This document shows, piece by piece, positions 44,981-51,582 of a stretch of DNA of 51,582 nucleotides (its first letter is position 1; the number at the start of each line of letters is the position of its first letter). Below the pieces are notes generated by a model, which was not told where the DNA came from, ran no database searches, and saw only the letters and a program-made list of their open reading frames with translations. Made by a program: the position numbers and the translations under genes. Source of the DNA: Leisingera sp. ANG59 (GTDB lineage Bacteria; Pseudomonadota; Alphaproteobacteria; Rhodobacterales; Rhodobacteraceae); contig NZ_WLCM01000031.1 of NCBI RefSeq assembly GCF_013317235.1, positions 1 to 51,582 on the forward strand, given 5' to 3'.

Positions 44981-46354
44981 TTGGATGGAAATCTGAACGC
45001 GTTAACGACGGTGTTCACCGAGTTCTATTACTGGGTGACCGTTGTCTTCATGTTCCTCATTCACGTGGGGTTCTGCATGTATGAGGTCGGCGCCAGCCGT
45101 CACCGCAACCACATGCACACATTGATGAAGAACATCATGATCATTCCGCTGGTCACGGTGACCTTCTTTTTCTTCGGCTGGTGGATCTACTGGTCTTTCC
45201 CGAACTTCCCGTTCTTCGGCGGGCTGAATCATGATGCGGGGGCTGCGAACCTGCCGTGGTCGGAAAACATGGGCACCAACCTGTCGGACCGGATCACCGG
45301 CGTGTTCTGGGCAGCGTTCCTGCTGTTCTCCTGGACCGCGGCCTCGATCGTGTCCGGTGCAGTCATTGAACGGATCCGCTCGTCCGCTCTTTGGGTGCAC
45401 GCGGTTATGATCGGCTCGGTGTTCTGGATCATCGATGCGGCCTGGGGCTGGCATGCCGAAGGCTGGATGGTCAAATACCTGGGCTATCACGACGCCTATG
45501 CGTCCGGCGTGATCCACGCGATTGCCGGCGGTTACGCGCTGGGCGTCATCATGGTGCTGGGTCCGCGCCTGGGCAAGTTTGCCGCCGACGGCACCCCGCG
45601 CGATATCCCGCCGCATAATCCTTGGATGCTGACTATCGGGATCTTCCTGATCTATTCGGGTTTCTGGGGTTTCTACGCAGCCTGCAACATCCCCGCGATT
45701 TCGCCTGAGGGCATCGGCGGCCTGTTGACCGGCGAGACCTGGACGGCCACCAATATCTACCTGGCGCCGACCTCACTGTCCGCGATCACCTTCAACTTCC
45801 TGATGTCGCTGTCCGGCGGCCTGATGGCGGCCTATGTGGTGTCCAAGGGCGATGCGTTCTGGACCTTCTCCGGCGGTCTGGCCGGGATCATCACCGCCTC
45901 TGCGGGCAACGACCTGTACCACCCGATCCAGGCGATGCTGGTGGGCGCGGTTGGTGTCGTGATCGTCTACAATCTGCACTACTGGGTCGAGCGCACCTTC
46001 AAGATCGACGATGCGGTGGGTGCGGTTGCGGTGCACGGCTATTCCGGCATCGTGGGCCTGATCATCGCCGGCTTCCTTCTGTGGGGCGCACCGAGCTCGC
46101 CGTATGAGGGCTATGCCACTGTCAACCCGGTCGGCCAGACCATCGGTGCGGTGATCATGTTCTTCGTGCTCGGCTTCCTGCCTGCCTTTGTGATTTCCAA
46201 GATCCAGGCGGCGATGGGGGTTCTACGCATCCCGGTTGAGGTCGAGCTGCAAGGTCTCGATTACGCCGAACACCATGCCTACGAAGATGCCAAAGCTGAA
46301 ATCATCGCTGCTGACAAGGCTGCGCTGAATGGCGGCGGTGTTCCAGCTGAATAA
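44981..46354 (+). CDS. amt: Ammonium/methylammonium transporter (Amt family)
   Basis: The 457-residue protein has about eleven membrane segments and matches the Amt/Mep family, with SDRITGVFWAAFLLFSWTAA, the twin-pore region GWHAEGWMVKYLGYHDAYAS, GGLAGIITASAGNDLYHPI and GAVAVHGYSGIVGLIIAGF containing the second pore histidine. The start is a TTG at 44981, preceded by AGGAGGG at seven bases; the nearby ATG at 44985 is out of frame and stops at once. It leads into a small membrane protein gene and lies next to mgsABC-gmaS, so methylammonium or ammonium uptake linked to amine catabolism is likely. Confidence 0.88.
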   Translation: MDGNLNALTTVFTEFYYWVTVVFMFLIHVGFCMYEVGASRHRNHMHTLMKNIMIIPLVTVTFFFFGWWIYWSFPNFPFFGGLNHDAGAANLPWSENMGTNLSDRITGVFWAAFLLFSWTAASIVSGAVIERIRSSALWVHAVMIGSVFWIIDAAWGWHAEGWMVKYLGYHDAYASGVIHAIAGGYALGVIMVLGPRLGKFAADGTPRDIPPHNPWMLTIGIFLIYSGFWGFYAACNIPAISPEGIGGLLTGETWTATNIYLAPTSLSAITFNFLMSLSGGLMAAYVVSKGDAFWTFSGGLAGIITASAGNDLYHPIQAMLVGAVGVVIVYNLHYWVERTFKIDDAVGAVAVHGYSGIVGLIIAGFLLWGAPSSPYEGYATVNPVGQTIGAVIMFFVLGFLPAFVISKIQAAMGVLRIPVEVELQGLDYAEHHAYEDAKAEIIAADKAALNGGGVPAE

Positions 46355-46365
46355 GGAGAATTGAA

Positions 46366-46581
46366 ATGTCTACGATCGGTTACGACAGCTGGGCGGTGGA
46401 CCTGGCAGAGGTGGGGGCGGTTTATCCCTTCCAGGGGTCTGAGGGGCTGATGGTGCTCCTGGGAGTGATCTTCTGGATCGGCTGGCACAGGATCCAGTTT
46501 GTCCGGGAGGGCGCCCATCTGGAAAAGGCTAAGCGGATGGGAGACAGGGAGAAAATAAATTCCTTGCTGGAAAAATACTGA
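46366..46581 (+). CDS. Small single-span membrane protein downstream of amt
   Basis: The 71-residue protein has a polar N-terminus, one hydrophobic segment (GLMVLLGVIFWIGWHRIQF, about residues 27-45) and a charged, basic C-terminal tail (KAKRMGDREKINSLLEKY). I do not recognise a family. It begins 11 bases after amt with a GGAG ribosome binding site and is followed by a terminator, so it is co-transcribed with amt. A role as an accessory subunit or regulator of the transporter is inference from position. Confidence 0.8.
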   Translation: MSTIGYDSWAVDLAEVGAVYPFQGSEGLMVLLGVIFWIGWHRIQFVREGAHLEKAKRMGDREKINSLLEKY

Positions 46582-46594
46582 CCCGGACCCCACC

Positions 46595-46622
46595 AAAGGC
46601 GCGCCAGATGGCGCGCCTTTTC
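46595..46622 (+). terminator. Intrinsic terminator after the amt operon
   Basis: An 11-bp perfect stem with arms AAAGGCGCGCC and GGCGCGCCTTT encloses AGAT, followed by TTCTTCCCTTC. It separates the amt unit from mgsA. Confidence 0.85.
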
Positions 46623-46632
46623 TTCCCTTCAC

Positions 46633-46654
46633 AGGAAAATAAGTTTCACAAGAG
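46633..46654. promoter_or_regulatory. GGAAAATAAGTTTC motif upstream of mgsA
   Basis: AGGAAAATAA, one base, TTTC, one base, CAAGAG matches the amt upstream palindrome region. It lies about 60-80 bases before the mgsA start. It is less symmetric than the amt copy. A common regulator for amt and mgsABC-gmaS is suggested. Confidence 0.45.
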
Positions 46655-46714
46655 TTGAATGGTTGAGCGCAAACTGCTAGCGTTGATTCGAGATGAAAAC
46701 CAGGAGGCACACCC

Positions 46715-47611
46715 ATGTGCGGGATTGTCGGTCTTTTTATTAAAGACAAATCACTTGAGCCGAAGCTGGGCGATATGCTCACCGATATGCTCATCACCAT
46801 GACGGACCGCGGTCCGGACAGCGCCGGCATTGCGATCTATGGATCGGAAGCGGAAGGGCGCACCAAGCTCACCGTTCAGTCGGATGCGCCGGAGGCGGCC
46901 TTTGACGGGCTGGATGGCGCCCTGGCGGAAGCGCTGAGCAGTGATGTGTCGATCCGGGTGATCGACACCCACGCGGTTCTCGACCTGCCTGCGGGCAAGG
47001 CGGAAGAAGCCCGCAGCGCGCTGGCTGAACTGCGCCCCGGCATGCGCGTCATGAGCGCGGGCGACACCATCGAGATCTACAAGGAAGTGGGTCTGCCCGA
47101 GAAGGTTGCCGAGCGTTTCAATCTGCGCGGCATGAGCGGCAGCCACGGCATCGGCCACACCCGCATGGCCACCGAATCCGCCGTGACCACCGAAGGCGCG
47201 CACCCGTTCTCCACCGGTCTGGACCAGTGCCTGGTGCATAACGGCTCGCTGTCCAACCACAACGCGCTGCGCCGCAAGCTGCGGCGCGAGGGCGTGCGGA
47301 TCGAAAGCCAGAATGACACCGAAGTCGGCGCGGCCTATCTGACCTGGAAGATGCAAAACGGCGCCAGCCTGGGCGAGGCGCTGGAGGGCACCCTCGAGGA
47401 CCTGGACGGCTTCTTCAACTTCGTTGTGGGCACCAAGGACGGCTTTGGCGTGGTCCGCGACCCGATCGCCTGCAAGCCGGCCGTGATGGCGGAAACCGAC
47501 CAGTATGTGGCCTTCGGCAGCGAATACCGCGCGCTGGTGAACCTGCCGGGCATCGAAGACGCCCGCGTCTGGGAGCCCGAACCCGCAACCGTTTACTTCT
47601 GGAACCACTAA
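46715..47611 (+). CDS. mgsA: N-methylglutamate synthase subunit A (glutamine amidotransferase type)
   Basis: The 298-residue class II glutamine amidotransferase domain protein is homologous to the N-terminal domain of glutamate synthase (GltB1/GlxB). Cys2 in MCGIVGLF is the N-terminal nucleophile. TDRGPDSAGIAIYG, GHTRMATESAVTTEGAHPF and LVHNGSLSNHNALRRKL are the conserved substrate-binding segments. With MgsB and MgsC it would use gamma-glutamylmethylamide and 2-oxoglutarate to make N-methylglutamate. A GGAGG site precedes the ATG. mgsB begins two bases after its stop, so translation is coupled. Confidence 0.92.
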   Translation: MCGIVGLFIKDKSLEPKLGDMLTDMLITMTDRGPDSAGIAIYGSEAEGRTKLTVQSDAPEAAFDGLDGALAEALSSDVSIRVIDTHAVLDLPAGKAEEARSALAELRPGMRVMSAGDTIEIYKEVGLPEKVAERFNLRGMSGSHGIGHTRMATESAVTTEGAHPFSTGLDQCLVHNGSLSNHNALRRKLRREGVRIESQNDTEVGAAYLTWKMQNGASLGEALEGTLEDLDGFFNFVVGTKDGFGVVRDPIACKPAVMAETDQYVAFGSEYRALVNLPGIEDARVWEPEPATVYFWNH

Positions 47612-47612
47612 G

Positions 47613-48296
47613 ATGCAGACATACGACCTTGAAGCAAATGGCCTACGCGGTCTGAATTCGGCCCTGCAGGAACTGAACGGCAGCTCCAACAAGACTGCCT
47701 GGGAAATCGTCAACCCCAAGGGCAGTCATGCGATTGCCGTAGGATTGAATGCACCCATCGATGTAACCATCAACGGCTCCACCGGCTACTACTGCGCCGG
47801 CATGAACCAGCAGGCAACCGTGACGGTCAAAGGCTCAGTTGGCCCGGGTGTGGCGGAAAACATGATGTCCGGCACCGTGATCGTCGAAGGTGACGCCAGC
47901 CAGTATGCCGGGGCCACAGGCCAGGGCGGCCTGCTGGTGATCAAGGGCAATGCCTCGTCGCGCTGCGGCATCTCGATGAAGGGCATCGACATCGTCGTGC
48001 ACGGCAACATCGGCCATATGTGCGCCTTCATGGGGCAGGCCGGCAACCTGGTGGTGCTGGGCGATGCCGGGGATGCGCTGGGCGACAGCTGCTACGAGGC
48101 GCGCTTCTTCGTGCGCGGCTCGGTCAAGAGCCTGGGCGCCGACTGCATTGAGAAGGAGATGCGGCCGGAGCACATCGAGATCCTGAAGGATCTGCTGGCC
48201 CGCGCCGGCGCAGATGCCAAGCCGGAGGAGTTCAAGCGCTACGGCTCCGCCCGCAAGCTTTACAACTTCGACGTCGACAACGCGCAAGCGTACTAA
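47613..48296 (+). CDS. mgsB: N-methylglutamate synthase subunit B (GXGXG domain)
   Basis: The 227-residue protein corresponds to the GXGXG beta-helix domain of glutamate synthase (GltB3/GlxC). Repeated strands with glycine turns are visible: GSVGPGVAENMMSGTVIVEG, QYAGATGQGGLLVIKGNA, GNIGHMCAFMGQAGNLVVLG and DALGDSCYEARFFVRG. It is a structural subunit between the amidotransferase and FMN subunits. It sits between mgsA and mgsC, the standard order. Confidence 0.92.
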   Translation: MQTYDLEANGLRGLNSALQELNGSSNKTAWEIVNPKGSHAIAVGLNAPIDVTINGSTGYYCAGMNQQATVTVKGSVGPGVAENMMSGTVIVEGDASQYAGATGQGGLLVIKGNASSRCGISMKGIDIVVHGNIGHMCAFMGQAGNLVVLGDAGDALGDSCYEARFFVRGSVKSLGADCIEKEMRPEHIEILKDLLARAGADAKPEEFKRYGSARKLYNFDVDNAQAY

Positions 48297-48313
48297 GGAC
48301 AGGGATCTAAGAC

Positions 48314-49645
48314 ATGGACAACACGAACATCCCCCGTACGGTCCCGATCCAGTCGGCGACTTTCTCCAACCCGATCAACGCGGAAATCCGCCGCGCGGCT
48401 GCCTCCGGGATTTATGACATCCGCGGCGGCGGCGCCAAGCGCAAGGTGCCGCACTTCGATGACCTGCTGTTCCTCGGCGCCTCGATCTCGCGCTACCCGC
48501 TGGAGGGCTACCGCGAGAAATGCGACACCAAGGTGACGCTGGGCACCCGCTTTGCCAAGAAGCCGATTGAGCTGGACATCCCGATCACCATCGCCGGCAT
48601 GAGCTTTGGCGCGCTGTCGGGCCCAGCGAAGGAGGCCCTGGGCCGCGGCGCATCCGCTGCCGGCACCTCGACCACCACCGGCGACGGCGGCATGACCCCG
48701 GAAGAGCGCGGCCATTCCACCAAGCTGGTCTACCAGTATCTGCCGTCCCGCTACGGCATGAACCCGGATGACCTGCGCAAGGCGGACGCCATCGAAGTCG
48801 TGGTCGGCCAGGGCGCCAAACCAGGCGGCGGCGGCATGCTGCTGGGCCAGAAGATTTCCGACCGGGTCGCGCAGATGCGCTGCCTGCCCAAGGGGATCGA
48901 CCAGCGTTCCGCTTGCCGTCACCCTGACTGGACCGGTCCGGACGATCTGGAGATCAAGATCCTGGAGCTGCGCGAAATCACCGATTGGCAGGTGCCGATC
49001 TATGTGAAGGTCGGCGGCACCCGCCCCTACTATGACACTGCGCTGGCGGTGAAAGCGGGTGCGGATGTGGTGGTTCTGGACGGCATGCAGGGCGGCACCG
49101 CTGCCACTCAGGACGTGTTCATCGAACATGTCGGCCTGCCGACCCTGGCCTGTATCCGCCCTGCTGTGCAGGCGCTGCAGGACTTGGGTGTGCACCGCGA
49201 AGTGCAACTGGTAGTCTCTGGCGGCATCCGCACCGGCGCTGACGTTGCGAAGGCGCTGGCGCTGGGCGCGGACGCGGTGGCCATCGGCACCGCGGCGCTG
49301 ATCGCTCTGGGAGACAATGACCCGAAATGGGAAAGCGAGTACCAGAAGCTGGGCACCACCACCGGTGCCTATGACGACTGGCACGAGGGCAAGGACCCGG
49401 CCGGCATCACCACCCAGGACGCCGAGCTGATGAAGCGCCTCGATCCCATTGATGCGGGCCGCCGCTTGCGTAACTATCTCAAGGTGATGACGCTGGAGGC
49501 GCAGACCATTGCCCGCGCCTGCGGCCACAACCACCTGCACAACCTCGAGCCCGAGGATCTGTGCGCCCTGACCATGGAGGCTGCCGCCATGGCGCGGGTG
49601 CCGCTGGCCGGGACCGACTGGTACCCGGGCAAAGCAGGGTTCTGA
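48314..49645 (+). CDS. mgsC: N-methylglutamate synthase subunit C (FMN-binding, GltS type)
   Basis: The 443-residue FMN and iron-sulfur subunit is homologous to the central domain of glutamate synthase (GltB2/GlxD). It shows GMSFGALSGPAKEALGRGAS, GDGGMTPEERG, VVVGQGAKPGGGGMLLGQKI, the cysteine region QMRCLPKGIDQRSACRHPDW, VKVGGTRPYYDTALAVKAGA and the FMN phosphate-binding VVSGGIRTGADVAKALALGA. It would carry out the reductive transfer of methylamine to 2-oxoglutarate. It ends 76 bases before gmaS. Confidence 0.93.
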   Translation: MDNTNIPRTVPIQSATFSNPINAEIRRAAASGIYDIRGGGAKRKVPHFDDLLFLGASISRYPLEGYREKCDTKVTLGTRFAKKPIELDIPITIAGMSFGALSGPAKEALGRGASAAGTSTTTGDGGMTPEERGHSTKLVYQYLPSRYGMNPDDLRKADAIEVVVGQGAKPGGGGMLLGQKISDRVAQMRCLPKGIDQRSACRHPDWTGPDDLEIKILELREITDWQVPIYVKVGGTRPYYDTALAVKAGADVVVLDGMQGGTAATQDVFIEHVGLPTLACIRPAVQALQDLGVHREVQLVVSGGIRTGADVAKALALGADAVAIGTAALIALGDNDPKWESEYQKLGTTTGAYDDWHEGKDPAGITTQDAELMKRLDPIDAGRRLRNYLKVMTLEAQTIARACGHNHLHNLEPEDLCALTMEAAAMARVPLAGTDWYPGKAGF

Positions 49646-49721
49646 TGATTGGCGGGGCGCGGCCGGCAACGGTCCGCGCCCCATTCTCGAAATACGTTCA
49701 ACAGGGAAAGGAAGTAGGACC

Positions 49722-51053
49722 ATGACGACTGATCTGGCTGCTTTCGCAAAAGAAAAAGGCGTCAAGTACTTCATGATCTCCTTCACCGACTTGTTCGGTG
49801 GCCAGCGCGCCAAACTGGTGCCGGCAGAGGCGATCGCGGACATGCAGGAAGACGGGGCAGGCTTTGCCGGTTTCGCCACCTGGCTCGACCTCACCCCGGC
49901 GCACCCGGACATGCTGGCGGTGCCGGATCCGTCCTCGGTGATCCAGCTGCCGTGGAAGCCGGAAGTCGCCTGGGTGGCGGCCAACTGCGTGATGGGAGGC
50001 GAGGATCTGGCCCAAGCGCCGCGCAATGTGCTGCGCCGCTTGATCAAGGAGGCCGCCGACGAGGGCCTGCATGTGAAGACCGGCATCGAGGCCGAGTTCT
50101 TCCTGCTGACCCCGGACGGAGAGGAGATCTCCGACGCGTTCGATACAGCCGAGAAACCCTGCTATGATCAGCAGGCGATGATGCGCCGCTACGATGTGAT
50201 CCGCGAGATCTGCGATTACATGCTGGAGCTGGGCTGGGGGCCCTACCAGAACGACCACGAGGACGCCAACGGCCAGTGGGAGATGAACTGGAATTTCGAC
50301 GACGCCCTGGCGACCGCCGACAAGCACAGCTTCTTCAAGTTCATGGCGAAATCGGTGGCAGAGAAGCATGGCTTCCGCGCCACCTTCATGCCCAAGCCCG
50401 TCGAGGGGCTCACCGGTAACGGCTGCCATGCGCATATCTCGGTCTGGGACGCGCCGGGCAAAGATGCCCGCGTCAACGTCTTTGCGGCGGACAAAGGCGA
50501 AGGGCAGATCGCCGAGCTGGGCCTGTCCCAGCAGGGCGGCTACTTCCTGGGCGGCATCATGAAACATGCCTCTGCCCTGGCTGCGATCACCAACCCGACG
50601 GTGAACTCCTACAAGCGCATCAATGCGCCGCGCACCATGTCCGGGGCGACCTGGGCGCCGAACACCGTGACCTGGACCGGCAACAACCGCACCCACATGG
50701 TGCGTGTCCCCGGCCCCGGCCGGTTCGAGCTGCGGCTGCCGGACGGGGCGGTGAACCCCTACCTGCTGCAGGCGGTGATCATTGCTGCAGGCCTGTCGGG
50801 CGTCCGCTCCAAGGCCGATCCCGGCCCGCGCCACGACATCGACATGTATGCCGAGGGCCACAAGATCACCGACGCGCCGAAGCTGCCGCTCAACATGCTG
50901 GATGCGCTGCGTTTCTACGACAAGGACGACGGGCTGAAGTCGATGATGGGCGAGGAGTTCTCCAGCGCCTATCTGAAGATGAAGCAGCAGGAATGGAACT
51001 CCTTCGTGAACCACTTCTCCCGCTGGGAGAAGGACAACACGCTGGATATCTAG
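49722..51053 (+). CDS. gmaS: Gamma-glutamylmethylamide synthetase
   Basis: The 443-residue glutamine-synthetase-family enzyme ligates methylamine to glutamate with ATP. Recognisable parts are FTDLFGGQRAKLVPAEAIAD, TGIEAEFFLLTPDG, QNDHEDANGQWEMNW, the ATP-site region FRATFMPKPVEGLTGNGCHA and TWTGNNRTHMVRVPGPGRFE. It differs from GlnA in length and in its N-terminus and agrees with marine Roseobacter GmaS. The order mgsABC-gmaS-fhs is that of known indirect methylamine pathways. A double hairpin follows. Confidence 0.94.
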   Translation: MTTDLAAFAKEKGVKYFMISFTDLFGGQRAKLVPAEAIADMQEDGAGFAGFATWLDLTPAHPDMLAVPDPSSVIQLPWKPEVAWVAANCVMGGEDLAQAPRNVLRRLIKEAADEGLHVKTGIEAEFFLLTPDGEEISDAFDTAEKPCYDQQAMMRRYDVIREICDYMLELGWGPYQNDHEDANGQWEMNWNFDDALATADKHSFFKFMAKSVAEKHGFRATFMPKPVEGLTGNGCHAHISVWDAPGKDARVNVFAADKGEGQIAELGLSQQGGYFLGGIMKHASALAAITNPTVNSYKRINAPRTMSGATWAPNTVTWTGNNRTHMVRVPGPGRFELRLPDGAVNPYLLQAVIIAAGLSGVRSKADPGPRHDIDMYAEGHKITDAPKLPLNMLDALRFYDKDDGLKSMMGEEFSSAYLKMKQQEWNSFVNHFSRWEKDNTLDI

Positions 51054-51068
51054 GCACTGATTCCCCCT

Positions 51069-51123
51069 GTCCGGCCTGCGGGCCGGACCCTGCGCGGCCC
51101 GGGCTCTGCCCGGGCCCCTTTTG
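51069..51123 (+). terminator. Double-hairpin terminator after gmaS
   Basis: A first stem GTCCGGCC-TGCG-GGCCGGAC (51069-51088) is followed by a second, GGCCCGGGC-TCT-GCCCGGGCC (51096-51116), and then CCTTTTGTTT. The second hairpin with the T-run is a standard intrinsic terminator. Confidence 0.82.
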
Positions 51124-51245
51124 TTTGCGTCAGCGCCTGCCGCATATGCGCCGTGTTCACCCGGGGTGAAATTCCGCCTGTTTCCTATCGGCGGCGGAAA
51201 TGCGGAAAATGACCGGTTTTGCACAGAAAATAGGGCGGGAAGATA

Positions 51246-51274
51246 TTGACGGTCAGGAAAATAAATTGAGTAAT
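51246..51274 (+). promoter_or_regulatory. Putative fhs promoter with GGAAAATAA motif
   Basis: TTGACG at 51246-51251 and AGTAAT at 51269-51274 are 17 bases apart, fitting a housekeeping-type promoter with imperfect boxes. The GGAAAATAAATT motif (from 51256), related to the sites upstream of amt and mgsA, lies between the two boxes, where a bound repressor would block transcription. The gap from 51054 to 51349 holds no gene. Confidence 0.5.
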
Positions 51275-51349
51275 AGGAATATATCTTGCCTCGCAATCAA
51301 CATTTGCCGCGGGGAGTGAACCGGAACAGACAGCAGCAGGAACCTTGCC

Positions 51350-51582
51350 ATGAGCTACAAGAGTGACATCGAGATTGCGCGTGAGGCGCAGAAGAAGCCG
51401 ATCCAGGAGATTGGCGCGAAGATCGGGATTTCCAGCGATGACCTGCTGCCCTACGGGCATGACAAGGCGAAGGTGAGCCAGGGGTTCATCGACTCGGTGC
51501 AGTCGAAGGAGGACGGCAAGCTGATCCTGGTGACCGCGATCAACCCGACGCCGGCGGGCGAAGGCAAGACCACCACCACCGT
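51350..51582 (+). CDS. fhs: Formate-tetrahydrofolate ligase (partial, cut by window end)
   Basis: Only the first 77 codons are in the window. The N-terminus [20 protein letters not shown], the segment [14 protein letters not shown] and the nucleotide-binding loop [13 protein letters not shown] are characteristic of formate-tetrahydrofolate ligase, which interconverts formate plus THF and 10-formyl-THF with ATP. Beside the methylamine genes it would serve oxidation of methyl-derived C1 units to formate. In related clusters folD and purU are neighbours, which would lie beyond the right edge. Confidence 0.93.
   Translation, partial: MSYKSDIEIAREAQKKPIQEIGAKIGISSDDLLPYGHDKAKVSQGFIDSVQSKEDGKLILVTAINPTPAGEGKTTTT

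Overview
The window reads as a chromosomal segment of a Roseobacter-group alphaproteobacterium (Rhodobacteraceae, of the Leisingera/Phaeobacter/Ruegeria kind). This rests on high G+C with strong codon bias, an alphaproteobacterial LexA box (GAAC-N7-GAAC), an Irr-type iron control element in front of mbfA, a DUF2794 gene, and above all the marine-Roseobacter methylated-amine gene set (tmm, dmmDABC, mgsABC, gmaS, fhs). I saw no tRNA, rRNA, CRISPR array or intact insertion sequence. Genus assignment is inference.

Layout. (1) 1-20.5 kb is a housekeeping and stress region: DMT exporter, NIPSNAP, YaiI, soluble transhydrogenase SthA, S-formylglutathione hydrolase, cupin, AEC carrier, MbfA iron exporter, TetR, cytochrome c', a lone ImuB, ArsR, DUF2794, NlpC/P60, M17 aminopeptidase, an HPt-like protein, beta-carbonic anhydrase, DUF3095, an MFS carrier, aspartate-semialdehyde dehydrogenase and a DUF4139 protein. 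(2) 20.6-28.9 kb is a minus-strand homoprotocatechuate (3,4-dihydroxyphenylacetate) meta-cleavage operon, hpaF-E-D-D'-decarboxylase-G-H-I, with the divergent MarR regulator hpaR. It carries two unrelated ring-cleavage dioxygenases and an aromatic amino acid decarboxylase. (3) 29.2-34.3 kb is a soxBDAG-type operon (sarcosine oxidase or N-methylglutamate dehydrogenase), followed by a GlxA/AraC regulator. (4) 35.5-51.6 kb holds methylated-amine catabolism: trimethylamine monooxygenase tmm, a divergent AmiC-like binding protein, GntR and XRE-cupin regulators, the dimethylamine monooxygenase operon dmmDABC, amt plus a small membrane protein, mgsABC-gmaS and the start of fhs.

How it fits together. 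TMA is oxidised to TMAO by Tmm. DMA is demethylated by DmmDABC to MMA. GmaS and MgsABC turn MMA into N-methylglutamate, and the SoxBDAG-like enzyme would release the methyl group as C1 on tetrahydrofolate or as formaldehyde. Fhs and the glutathione-dependent FghA are the oxidation branches. The TMAO demethylase (tdm) and TMAO transporter genes are not in the window. The tmm and dmmD promoters share a roughly 50-bp operator-like block built from TTGGT/ACCAA half-sites, probably read by the GntR regulator encoded between them. A second motif, GGAAAATAA, recurs before amt, mgsA and fhs.

The least explained structures are a two-copy, two-hairpin repeat at 1140-1260 and 6081-6194 whose stems differ while their loops and spacing are kept, and a rare-codon motif (TTAGAGC) present once in most hpa genes.
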